Below are positions 52,505 to 63,052 of a DNA stretch of 64,000 nt, piece after piece. The notes beneath the pieces were generated by a model. The model was not told the DNA's origin and did not search any database. It saw nothing but the letters and a program-made list of their open reading frames with translations. The stretch is from the NCBI GenBank assembly GCA_965223125.1, contig OZ244984.1, forward strand, positions 3,844,001-3,908,000. Direction: 5' to 3'. Within the stretch, counting starts at the first letter, position 1. Each line of letters begins with the position of its first letter. Both the position numbers and the translations under genes were made by a program. The DNA comes from Pacificispira sp965223125. Its GTDB lineage: Bacteria > Pseudomonadota > Alphaproteobacteria > UBA8366 > Aestuariispiraceae.

Positions 52505-53251
52505 ATGACCGCGATGGGCTCGATCCTGTATCTCGACAGCGTCAGCGTCAGTTTTGACGGGTTCAAGGCACTGAACTCGCTTTCGCTCATCCTCGAACCA
52601 GGAGAGATGCGGGCAATCATCGGCCCGAACGGGGCCGGCAAGACAACGATGATGGACGTCATCACCGGCAAGACCCGCCCGGATATGGGCGACGTGATCT
52701 TTGATGGCGAACACGATCTGATCCAGATGGACGAAGCCGCCATTGCGCAGCTTGGCATCGGGCGGAAATTCCAGAAACCGACGATCTTCGACCATCATAC
52801 AGTGGAGGATAACCTCTATCTCGCCCTCAAGGGTGGGCGTGGCGTCTTCTTTGCCCTGTTTGCGGACAGGACGCAGGAAATCCGGGAGCGGATCGATGGG
52901 CTGTTCGATACGATCCGCCTCGGCCATCTGCGCGCCGAACTGGCAGGGAATCTGTCCCACGGCCAGAAACAGTGGCTGGAGATCGGCATGCTGCTGGCGC
53001 AGGATCCGAAGCTGCTGCTGGTTGACGAGCCGGTAGCCGGGATGACCGATGCCGAAACGGTGGAAACCGCCAATCTGCTGCGTGAGATCAATAAGACCCA
53101 TTCGGTGATAGTGGTGGAGCATGACATGACATTCGTGCGCGACCTCGACGTGAAGGTGACGGTGCTGCACGAAGGCTCGGTTCTCGCCGATGGGCCACTC
53201 GACAAGATAAGTGCTGATGAACGCGTTATCGAAGTCTATCTGGGGCGCTGA
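52505..53251 (+). CDS. urtD: Urea ABC transporter ATP-binding protein UrtD
   Basis: The 248-residue ATPase belongs to the LivG/UrtD group. Walker A is GPNGAGKTT, the signature is LSHGQKQWLEIGMLL, Walker B is LLLVDEPVAGMTD, and VVVEHDM holds the H-loop. I chose ATG 52505, just after the urtC stop; the frame is open further upstream but overlaps urtC and is not conserved. Confidence 0.95.
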   Translation: MTAMGSILYLDSVSVSFDGFKALNSLSLILEPGEMRAIIGPNGAGKTTMMDVITGKTRPDMGDVIFDGEHDLIQMDEAAIAQLGIGRKFQKPTIFDHHTVEDNLYLALKGGRGVFFALFADRTQEIRERIDGLFDTIRLGHLRAELAGNLSHGQKQWLEIGMLLAQDPKLLLVDEPVAGMTDAETVETANLLREINKTHSVIVVEHDMTFVRDLDVKVTVLHEGSVLADGPLDKISADERVIEVYLGR

Positions 53252-53254
53252 ACC

Positions 53255-53950
53255 ATGCTGACGGTGGAAATGATCAACCTGCATTACGGCGCATCCCAGG
53301 CGCTCAAGGGCGTTTCGGTCGCCGCTGAAATCGGCAAGGTGACCTGCATTCTGGGCCGCAACGGGGTCGGCAAGACCAGCCTACTGCGCGCGGTCGTCGG
53401 GCAGCATCCGATCAGTGCGGGCAGGATCGGCTGGCAGGGCGAGGATCTGGGGAGCATGCCGCCGCATCAGCGCGCCCGACGCGGCATCGCCTATGTGCCC
53501 CAGGGGCGGGAGATATTCCCGCTGCTGACGGTGCGCGAAAATCTGCAAACCGGCTATGCCCCCCTCACCCGCAAAGATCATTCGATCCCGGATGATGTGT
53601 TCGAGCTGTTCCCGGTGCTGAAAACCATGCTGGGCCGGCGCGGCGGCGACCTGTCAGGCGGGCAGCAGCAGCAGCTTGCCATCGGGCGTGCCCTGACTAT
53701 GCGCCCACGCCTGCTGGTGCTGGACGAGCCGACCGAGGGTATCCAGCCCTCCATCATAAAGGATATCGGCCGCGCCATCGCCTATCTGCGCGACAAGGGC
53801 GATATGGCGATCCTGCTGGTTGAGCAGTATTTCGAATTCGCCCGCGATCTTGCCGATCATTATGCCGTGATGGATCGCGGCGAAGTCGTCGTCGCCGGTG
53901 CCATCGGCGATATGGACGAAACCATCGTCCGCCGTCATCTGATGGTCTAG
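53255..53950 (+). CDS. urtE: Urea ABC transporter ATP-binding protein UrtE
   Basis: The 231-residue ATPase belongs to the LivF/UrtE group. Walker A is GRNGVGKTS, the signature is DLSGGQQQQLAIGRAL, Walker B is LLVLDEPTEGIQPS and LLVEQYFEFA carries the final motif. Start is 3 bases after the urtD stop. It is the last gene of the operon. No urease genes are in the window. Confidence 0.95.
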   Translation: MLTVEMINLHYGASQALKGVSVAAEIGKVTCILGRNGVGKTSLLRAVVGQHPISAGRIGWQGEDLGSMPPHQRARRGIAYVPQGREIFPLLTVRENLQTGYAPLTRKDHSIPDDVFELFPVLKTMLGRRGGDLSGGQQQQLAIGRALTMRPRLLVLDEPTEGIQPSIIKDIGRAIAYLRDKGDMAILLVEQYFEFARDLADHYAVMDRGEVVVAGAIGDMDETIVRRHLMV

Positions 53951-53979
53951 CGACAGGTACCATCCAACCTTATTGAATA

Positions 53980-54732
53980 TTACTGATATTTTGCAAAATA
54001 CTCTGTCGTCAGGACACCGATGGTGCCTTCGGCGCGCAACTCCGCCTTGGCGGCGTTGAAGCGATTGATCCAGTCCTGGGCACCGGCCAGGGATTTCGGG
54101 ATGATCAGATAATTCGGACTTGAATCGATGGTCAAACGACGAACCTTGAACCAGGCGGAATTGCTGATTGCCCGTGCTGCAGCGATGCCAAGACGGCGGT
54201 CGATGGAAACCGCATCGACCTTCCCGTCATACAACAGCTTGAAACAGCCGACGACATTCGTTGCGGGAACCACCTTCATCCCGCCACTCTCATGAACCTC
54301 TTTCAGATAGCTGTCGACCTCCCATCCCGCAGGCAGGCAGAGCGAGCGTCCGGCCATTTCCGACGGCTGGGTCAGTCCCGGCGCACGCTGAAAATTGAAG
54401 AAGATGTGCGGGCGTACCGCGAACAACTCGTCGGAATACAGAAACTCTGCCTCCCGCCGATCCGTACGAATATAGGGATAGGTTGCCAGAAAGCGTCCGG
54501 ATAGGGTCGCGGCATAGCCCTCCTCCCAGGGCAGATAGGTGATATTCGCCTGAACCTCCATCCGCGCCATGATTGCCTTGACCAGAACGGTGGCAAGTCC
54601 CCCCTCCGGCAGACGCTCGTCCGTATAGGGAAAGTAATTGTTCCCGGTCACCAGTTCCACCGCCTGCGCACGCGGTATCGCACCCGTAATCCCCGTGACC
54701 AAGATCGCGGCAAACAGAAAGCCTGATTTCAT
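53980..54732 (-). CDS. Exported solute-binding-like protein (SBP type 3 family)
   Basis: The 250-residue product has a signal peptide (residues 1-24, cleavage AQA) and resembles periplasmic amino-acid-type binding proteins: an early G-N-N-Y-F-P-Y-T-D-E segment, then Y-P-Y-I-R-T-D-R-R and a late SSPNYLIIPK. No permease or ATPase gene is adjacent, so it may be an orphan sensor or scavenging protein. Substrate unknown. It follows the Lrp-type gene on the minus strand by 89 bases and converges with urtE. Confidence 0.75.
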   Translation of the reverse strand: MKSGFLFAAILVTGITGAIPRAQAVELVTGNNYFPYTDERLPEGGLATVLVKAIMARMEVQANITYLPWEEGYAATLSGRFLATYPYIRTDRREAEFLYSDELFAVRPHIFFNFQRAPGLTQPSEMAGRSLCLPAGWEVDSYLKEVHESGGMKVVPATNVVGCFKLLYDGKVDAVSIDRRLGIAAARAISNSAWFKVRRLTIDSSPNYLIIPKSLAGAQDWINRFNAAKAELRAEGTIGVLTTEYFAKYQ

Positions 54733-54821
54733 AGCTGTTATCCCCTGAAAATCCCATATTCAGGATAGCGCAATCATTGATCTTTGGAAGGGAATTCGAC
54801 AAGCGCCAACCCGGTTGGCGA

Positions 54822-55310
54822 TCATCCGGAACCGACCACCGGCAGTGGCGGGGATTTGCGAACAATCCGGCGCAGCGCCATGTTCGACTGGATGCGTGTC
54901 ACATGCGGCAGGCGGGAGAGATAAGCCTTATGAATGCGCTCGAAATCACGCATGTCGCGGACGACGATCCGCAGCAGATAATCCGCATCACCCGCCATCA
55001 AATGACATTCCACGACTTCGGGAATGTTGATCACTTGCCCCTCGAAAGCATTCAGGGCGGCTTCGCTCTGGCTGTTCAGGGAAATCTGTACCATCACCTC
55101 ACCTTCAAAGCCCAATCGCTCCTCATCCATCAGGGCGACATAGTGCTGGATCACCCCTTCTTCCTCCAGCCTTTGCAGGCGGCGCTGGCAGGTTGACGCG
55201 ACCACTCCGAGCCGCTCAGCGAGATCAGCCAGGGTCAGACGGGCATTATCCTGCATCGCCGCCAGAAGGGCGATATCGATCCTGTCGAATTTGAATTTGC
55301 GGGATTCCAT
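54822..55310 (-). CDS. Lrp/AsnC family transcriptional regulator
   Basis: The 162-residue protein has an N-terminal helix-turn-helix (LTLADLAERLGVVASTCQRRLQRLEEEGVI) and a C-terminal RAM ligand domain (about residues 75-150, with VVECHLMAGDADYLLRIVV). It is divergent from alanine dehydrogenase across a 165-base gap. Lrp-type activators of ald (AldR-like) use this arrangement, so regulation of ald by alanine or another amino acid is likely. Confidence 0.92.
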   Translation of the reverse strand: MESRKFKFDRIDIALLAAMQDNARLTLADLAERLGVVASTCQRRLQRLEEEGVIQHYVALMDEERLGFEGEVMVQISLNSQSEAALNAFEGQVINIPEVVECHLMAGDADYLLRIVVRDMRDFERIHKAYLSRLPHVTRIQSNMALRRIVRKSPPLPVVGSG

Positions 55311-55475
55311 CTATTTTCCAATCAAACATGCGGGAAAGCTGCAAAAGCATCCTCTGAACCCCTGGTCTTCGCAAGCACATTTCCTGCAGTTTCAGATAGG
55401 ATGATCTAACAAAACAGACAACAAAGGCAGGCTGACCCAGGGTTAGATCGCCATGCACAGTCAGGGGTGGATAAC

Positions 55476-56603
55476 ATGCTCATCGGCGTACCAAAGGAAA
55501 TCAAGAATCACGAATACCGCGTCGGACTGGTCCCCTTCGCCGTGCGCGAATTGGTGCATAACGGTCACAAGGTCGTGGTGCAGAGCCAGGCCGGGGCCGG
55601 GATCGGCATCAGCGACGATGACTATCGCGCCGCCGGAGCCTCCATCGAAGACAGCGCAGAAGCGATCTTTGCCACTGCCGAGATGATCGTGAAGGTGAAG
55701 GAACCGCAGGCCGTTGAATGCGCGATGCTGCGGAACGGGCAGTTGCTGTTCACCTATCTGCATCTGGCACCGGACCTGCCACAGACGGAAGGCCTGATCC
55801 GATCCGGCTGTATCGCGATTGCCTATGAGACTGTGACGAGCCCACGCGGCGGCCTGCCGCTGCTGGCCCCAATGAGCGAAGTCGCGGGCCGCATGGCCCC
55901 GCAAGCCGGTGCCCATTGTCTGGAGAAGGCACAGGGCGGACGCGGTGTGCTGATGGGCGGCGTTCCAGGCGTCGCCCCGGCAAAGGTCATCGTCATCGGC
56001 GGTGGTGTGTCCGGCACCAATGCGGCGCGCATCGCCCTTGGCATGGGCGCGGAAGTGACGATCCTGGAGCGCAACCTGACCCGCATCGCCGAACTGGACG
56101 ATCAGTTCCGGGGTACCGGTTTGAAAACCCTCTATTCCACCGTCGATGCCATCGAACGCTCGATCCAGGATGCGGATCTGGTGATCGGCGCGGTCCTGGT
56201 GCCCGGCGCAGCGGCACCGAAGCTGATCACAAGGACGATGCTGAAAACCATGCCGGACGGATCGGTCGTCGTCGATATCGCCATCGACCAGGGCGGCTGT
56301 CTGGAAACCTCCCGTCCAACCACCCATGCCAACCCGACCTATGTCGAGGAAGGCGTGGTGCATTACTGCGTCGCGAACATGCCGGGAGCAGTGGCGCGCA
56401 CCTCCACCTTCGCACTGAACAATGCGACGCTGCCCTTCACGCTGGCGCTGGCGAACAAGGGCTATCGTACCGCCCTTGCCCATGATCCGCATCTGCGCCA
56501 GGGCTTGAACGTGTTCCAGGGGGAGATCACCTACAAGGCGGTCGCCGAGGCCCATGGCATGAATTTCACTCCGCCCGAACAGGCGCTCGGCATTCCCTAT
56601 TGA
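55476..56603 (+). CDS. ald: Alanine dehydrogenase
   Basis: The enzyme deaminates L-alanine to pyruvate and ammonium with NAD, or runs in reverse. The 375-residue protein begins with the family motif MLIGVPKEIKNHEYRVGL. The active-site segment FTYLHLAPD and the Rossmann motif VIVIGGGVSGTNAARIALGMGAEVTI are clear, as is PDGSVVVDIAIDQGGCLETS. I chose ATG 55476 because AGGGGTGG sits 5 bases upstream. The gene ends 28 bases before a strong terminator. Confidence 0.96.
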   Translation: MLIGVPKEIKNHEYRVGLVPFAVRELVHNGHKVVVQSQAGAGIGISDDDYRAAGASIEDSAEAIFATAEMIVKVKEPQAVECAMLRNGQLLFTYLHLAPDLPQTEGLIRSGCIAIAYETVTSPRGGLPLLAPMSEVAGRMAPQAGAHCLEKAQGGRGVLMGGVPGVAPAKVIVIGGGVSGTNAARIALGMGAEVTILERNLTRIAELDDQFRGTGLKTLYSTVDAIERSIQDADLVIGAVLVPGAAAPKLITRTMLKTMPDGSVVVDIAIDQGGCLETSRPTTHANPTYVEEGVVHYCVANMPGAVARTSTFALNNATLPFTLALANKGYRTALAHDPHLRQGLNVFQGEITYKAVAEAHGMNFTPPEQALGIPY

Positions 56604-56631
56604 GGATGGTCTTCTCCCGCTTCTTCCCCCT

Positions 56632-56663
56632 GCGCCGCCCTTCGGGGCGGCGCTTTCTTTTTT
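56632..56663 (+). terminator. Intrinsic terminator of ald
   Basis: A perfect 9-bp GC stem (GCGCCGCCC at 56632-56640, GGGCGGCGC at 56645-56653) with a TTCG tetraloop is followed by TTTCTTTTTT. This is a textbook Rho-independent terminator 28 bases after the ald stop. Confidence 0.9.
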
Positions 56664-56676
56664 AGAAACATGGGGG

Positions 56677-56706
56677 GCCGCCCTTCTGGGCGGCGCTTTC
56701 TTTTAT
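56677..56706 (+). terminator. Second, duplicated terminator after ald
   Basis: A 7-bp stem (GCCGCCC at 56677-56683, GGGCGGC at 56688-56694) with a TTCT loop is followed by TTTCTTTTATAG. The stem, loop and T-tract copy the first terminator about 43 bases upstream, including the trailing TAGAAACA. Confidence 0.75.
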
Positions 56707-56756
56707 AGAAACAGGTTTTCAGTTATCTCCTCCCCCTAAAGGGAGGGAAAAAACAC

Positions 56757-59405
<2,649 letters not shown>

Positions 59406-59485
59406 GGAACACCTTTATCCGTGAATACGATCCGTCACGCCCGGTTATACGGGTTGCGGGGAAGAGGTCAAACCTGATCCCGGAT

Positions 59486-60031
59486 TCAGGTATCTGTACC
59501 CTGACCCTTGCCCAGGCTTTCCGCATGTCGGCGGGCCAATGTGACATAGTGGGTATGAGTCCAGGTCATCATCTCCCGGTCCTTGTCGATCAGGGCGCGG
59601 GCGTGTTTCGCGGGCCATCCGGTCCAGAGCTCGCCGCTCCGCACCCGCTTGCCCGGTGTGATCAGCGCCCCGGCGGCGACCATGCCGCCGGTTTCGACCA
59701 CGGCACCGTCCATCACCACCGCCTTCATGCCGATGAAAGCCCCGCTATCCACCGTACAGGCATGCAGCAGCGCCATATGCCCGACGGACACATCGTCGCC
59801 GATATAGGTCCCCTGCCCCTTGGAGGCGACATGGATGACGGTGCCGTCCTGAATGTTGACCCTGGCCCCGATCCGGATTTCGTTCACATCGCCGCGCAGG
59901 ATGCAGCCATACCAGATGCCCGTATCCGGTCCGATCACCACATCTCCAATCACCTTCGCCCCCGGCGCGACGAAAACGCCTTCGGCCAGGATCGGATAAA
60001 TGTCGCCGAAGGGCAGGATATCGGACATCAT
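59486..60031 (-). CDS. Gamma-type carbonic anhydrase family protein
   Basis: The 181-residue left-handed beta-helix protein has hexapeptide repeats (about residues 10-145) and the three zinc-ligand histidines: one in QDGTVIHVAS and two in SVGHMALLHACTV. Family members are the YrdA/CaiE-like group; activity as a carbonic anhydrase is not proven for all. The start overlaps the murI stop by 4 bases (ATGA), and a second ATG lies one codon later. Confidence 0.9.
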   Translation of the reverse strand: MMSDILPFGDIYPILAEGVFVAPGAKVIGDVVIGPDTGIWYGCILRGDVNEIRIGARVNIQDGTVIHVASKGQGTYIGDDVSVGHMALLHACTVDSGAFIGMKAVVMDGAVVETGGMVAAGALITPGKRVRSGELWTGWPAKHARALIDKDREMMTWTHTHYVTLARRHAESLGKGQGTDT

Positions 60032-60954
60032 GCCGACTCGCTTTCATCAGGATCGGGGAGTGGTTCGGGCGAAGGCTCAGGCGGCAGGTCAGCATCGGGC
60101 GCGATGCCGCTCAAATGCTGAAACGGTGTTTCCTCACCAAAGAAACGCCGGGCGATCTCCCGCACCCGGATCGGGTCGCCGCTGGTCAGGAAATCAACGC
60201 CCGGAGCCTCTCCCGCCGGTCTGCGGAATTCAGGATGCCGGTCCAGATAGCCGATCAGGCTTTGGGCAACGATGGTCGGCTGGTCCATGATCTTCGTGCC
60301 CGGCGGCAGGGCCTTGCGAAAGAAACCTTCCACCAGCGGATAATGGGTACAGCCCAGCACGACCAGATCAATCTTTGAGCGTCCCGCCTTCGCCAGCAAC
60401 TGCTCACAATAGCGCCCGACACCACGCGCCAGCAGATCATCGGCCAGTCCCTCCTCTATCGCCTCGGCAAGCCGGGGACAGGGTTGCTGGATGACACTGA
60501 CTTTCGGGGCGCGGTGGGTGACCTCTTCGGGGAAGGCCTTGCTCTCGACCGTGCGCTTGGTGGCGAACACGCCGATAGTCTGGGCCGGGCGCTGCGGTGC
60601 ATAGGGGGACGGCCCCTGAACGTACCAGTCCTGATCGGTCAGCGCCTCCACCATCGGAACGAAAACGCCCAGCACTCGACAGTCCGGCGCATGGCGCGGC
60701 AGCCAATCCTGCTGCAACCGGCGCAGCGCAACCGCGGAGGCCGTGTTGCAGGCCAGCACGATCAGCCGACAGCCGCGCTTGATCAATCCTTCGACCCGCC
60801 GCCGGGTAAGCTGATAGATTTCCTCATTCGAGCGCATGCCATAGGGCGCATAGGCATGATCGCCCAGATAGACAAACCGCTCCTCCGGCAGGGCCGCGAT
60901 GAGCGCGCGCAGGACCGTCAAGCCGCCATGGCCGGAATCGAAGACGCCGATCAT
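60028..60954 (-). CDS. murI: Glutamate racemase
   Basis: MurI makes D-glutamate for peptidoglycan. The 308-residue enzyme has the N-terminal IGVFDSGHGGLTVLRAL motif and the two catalytic cysteines in VLACNTASAV and VLGCTHYPLV. It overlaps argC and the carbonic anhydrase gene by 4 bases each, so three genes are translated as a coupled unit. A proline- and acid-rich C-terminal tail extends past the usual end. Confidence 0.94.
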   Translation of the reverse strand: MIGVFDSGHGGLTVLRALIAALPEERFVYLGDHAYAPYGMRSNEEIYQLTRRRVEGLIKRGCRLIVLACNTASAVALRRLQQDWLPRHAPDCRVLGVFVPMVEALTDQDWYVQGPSPYAPQRPAQTIGVFATKRTVESKAFPEEVTHRAPKVSVIQQPCPRLAEAIEEGLADDLLARGVGRYCEQLLAKAGRSKIDLVVLGCTHYPLVEGFFRKALPPGTKIMDQPTIVAQSLIGYLDRHPEFRRPAGEAPGVDFLTSGDPIRVREIARRFFGEETPFQHLSGIAPDADLPPEPSPEPLPDPDESESA

Positions 60955-61919
60955 GCGATATGCGCCTGCCGATCAAGACCTGTTTCTTCCGGCAGACCCA
61001 GCATGATGTTCAGATTCTGCACTGCCTGTCCCGACGCGCCCTTGCCCAGATTGTCGAGCAATCCGATGACGACAGCCTGCCCCTCCGCCGGGTTGCCAAT
61101 CACGTGGAGGCGCATTTCATTGGTACCGTTCAAGGCTTCGGGATCGAGCTTCGCCAGATCGAGACTGTCAGCGAGCGGTGCGACGGTGACATATTTCTGC
61201 CCGGCATAATGATCGGCCAGCGCCCCGTGCACATCCTCCAGCGCGGGTCTACCCGGCAAGGCCCAGAGTTGCAGCGGAAGCTGAACCAGCATCCCCTGCA
61301 CGAAGCGACCCACGCTGGGCGCAAAAAGCGGGCGATGTTTCAGCCCGCCCCAGGTCTGGATTTCCGGCACATGCTTGTGGGATAGCCCCAACCCATAGAC
61401 CCGGAAGACCTCATCTGTATGGTCCGGGGCATTCGCATCTTCAAAGGCGGCAATCAACTGCTTGCCGCCGCCGCTATAGCCGGAAACCGCATTGATCGTG
61501 ACCGGCCAGTCAGCAGGCAGCAGGCCCGCTTTCACCAGCGGGTGCAGCATCGCAACCGACGTGATGGCATAACAACCCGGATTGGTGACGCGCGCGCTTT
61601 CGGCAATCGCCGCCCGGCTGCCGATGTCATATTCAGGAAAACCATAGGTCCAGCCCGGCGCAACACGGAAGGCAGAAGAGGCATCGATCACCCGCGTGGT
61701 TGGGGAGGAAATCAGAGCCACCGCCTCCTTCGCCGCCACATCGGGTAAGCAGAGAATGACGATATCCGCCGCGTTCAGGGCTTCACGCCGGGCAGCGGGA
61801 TCCTTGCGGCTGGCCGCGTCCAGACGGATGAAATCAAGATCATCCCGTCCCTCGATCCGGCTTTTGATCTGCAGGCCGGTCGTGCCCGCCTCACCATCAA
61901 TGAAAATCGTCGCGCCCAT
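60951..61919 (-). CDS. argC: N-acetyl-gamma-glutamyl-phosphate reductase, short type
   Basis: ArgC reduces N-acetylglutamyl phosphate in arginine synthesis. The 322-residue protein carries the N-terminal IFIDGEAGTTGLQI nucleotide motif, the catalytic Cys116 in VTNPGCYAI and the AVSGYSGGGK segment. It is the short (type 2) ArgC. It overlaps murI by 4 bases. Confidence 0.94.
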   Translation of the reverse strand: MGATIFIDGEAGTTGLQIKSRIEGRDDLDFIRLDAASRKDPAARREALNAADIVILCLPDVAAKEAVALISSPTTRVIDASSAFRVAPGWTYGFPEYDIGSRAAIAESARVTNPGCYAITSVAMLHPLVKAGLLPADWPVTINAVSGYSGGGKQLIAAFEDANAPDHTDEVFRVYGLGLSHKHVPEIQTWGGLKHRPLFAPSVGRFVQGMLVQLPLQLWALPGRPALEDVHGALADHYAGQKYVTVAPLADSLDLAKLDPEALNGTNEMRLHVIGNPAEGQAVVIGLLDNLGKGASGQAVQNLNIMLGLPEETGLDRQAHIA

Positions 61920-61989
61920 CGCCCGTCACTCTCGCTTATGATCCCGAAGCCCTTCTCTACAGGGCTTTGCGGCCTCCCGCAAATAGGGA

Positions 61990-63033
61990 CTATCGAGGGG
62001 ACTGCAATGCCTCCAGCCGGTCGCGCATGCCGGGATGGGTGGAAAACAACCCGGTCTCCTCGCATTCCTCGCCGCAACCCACCATGACCCGGCGGAGCAG
62101 GTCAACAAGAGCCTCCGGATCCCGGTTCAGCCGATGCATGATACGGCCAGCGGTCTGGTCCGCCTCCAGTTCGAACTCCCGTGAGAACGAAAACTCCGCA
62201 AGACCAAGCCCGACGGAAACAAGTTCTTCAACCATCGACACACTATCGCCCAGGATAAGACTCGCCACCACGGTGATGCCCGCCGCACGAACGACCCGGC
62301 GAATGGCGTGCCGGTGTTCGACATGTCCGATCTCATGGGCCAGCACGGCAATCAGTTCATCGTCCCGCCGAGCCAGCGCAACGAGGTCGTCCAACATCAC
62401 GATGGTTCCGTCGGGTAACGCCACTGCATTCGCACCAAGCAATCCAGAACGGCGAAAAACGAGCCGGGTCGAATCCGGCGGAAGGCTCGAAGCGTCAACG
62501 ATACTATCAAACAGGACCTGCATCCGGTCTTGTTCCGAAACCGAAAGCTCAGACGGCGAGAACAATACTTTATCAAACTGTTGCAGTGAGGATGCACCAA
62601 GTGTCTGCTCCAGTGACACTGGCAGGGATCGGGCAATACTGTCCGCGGCAAGGGGATAGGAGAACCAGAAGGCGGCAGGCATCAGAATTGCCAAACCGAT
62701 CAGAACGACCCAGCGCCCGAAACTCAGCCCCAGAGAAACGGGGCGGCGCGGACGGGTCCGGCGGGATTCGGCCATCATCTCCTCAACCGCCATATGATCG
62801 TCGATTTCCAGCAATTCCCCCGATGGCAGGTTCAACTTCCGGGGAAGTCCAGCGACAGGCCTGTCCGGAACGACCTGTGCAAGATCGATCGATCCGATAA
62901 TTTTCATCGCAGAATCACGAAGATAAATCCGGTCATCCATCTGATACAGGGTTACGGCCTGGAATCGGCTGCTTCCAGCACCGAAAAGACGGCCTTCAAT
63001 CGTGACAGAGCCAATCGGAGCGGAGTGATCCAT
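61990..63033 (-). CDS. M48 family metallopeptidase
   Basis: The 347-residue protein has one central membrane segment (about residues 107-125) and a C-terminal zinc peptidase domain with HEIGHVEHRH near residue 235 and the third ligand in REFELEADQTAG. Periplasmic membrane proteases of this kind act on damaged or regulatory proteins. It lies 19 bases downstream of the YjgN-family gene, a pairing often seen for this family, so the two probably act together. Confidence 0.9.
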   Translation of the reverse strand: MDHSAPIGSVTIEGRLFGAGSSRFQAVTLYQMDDRIYLRDSAMKIIGSIDLAQVVPDRPVAGLPRKLNLPSGELLEIDDHMAVEEMMAESRRTRPRRPVSLGLSFGRWVVLIGLAILMPAAFWFSYPLAADSIARSLPVSLEQTLGASSLQQFDKVLFSPSELSVSEQDRMQVLFDSIVDASSLPPDSTRLVFRRSGLLGANAVALPDGTIVMLDDLVALARRDDELIAVLAHEIGHVEHRHAIRRVVRAAGITVVASLILGDSVSMVEELVSVGLGLAEFSFSREFELEADQTAGRIMHRLNRDPEALVDLLRRVMVGCGEECEETGLFSTHPGMRDRLEALQSPR

Positions 63034-63052
63034 TCAGGAATTGGACTCCAGC

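Noticed and set aside
56729..56746. Hairpin CCTCCC/GGGAGG as a valS terminator
   Set aside because: No T-run follows on the minus strand and the stem is only 6 bp, so it was not listed as a feature.
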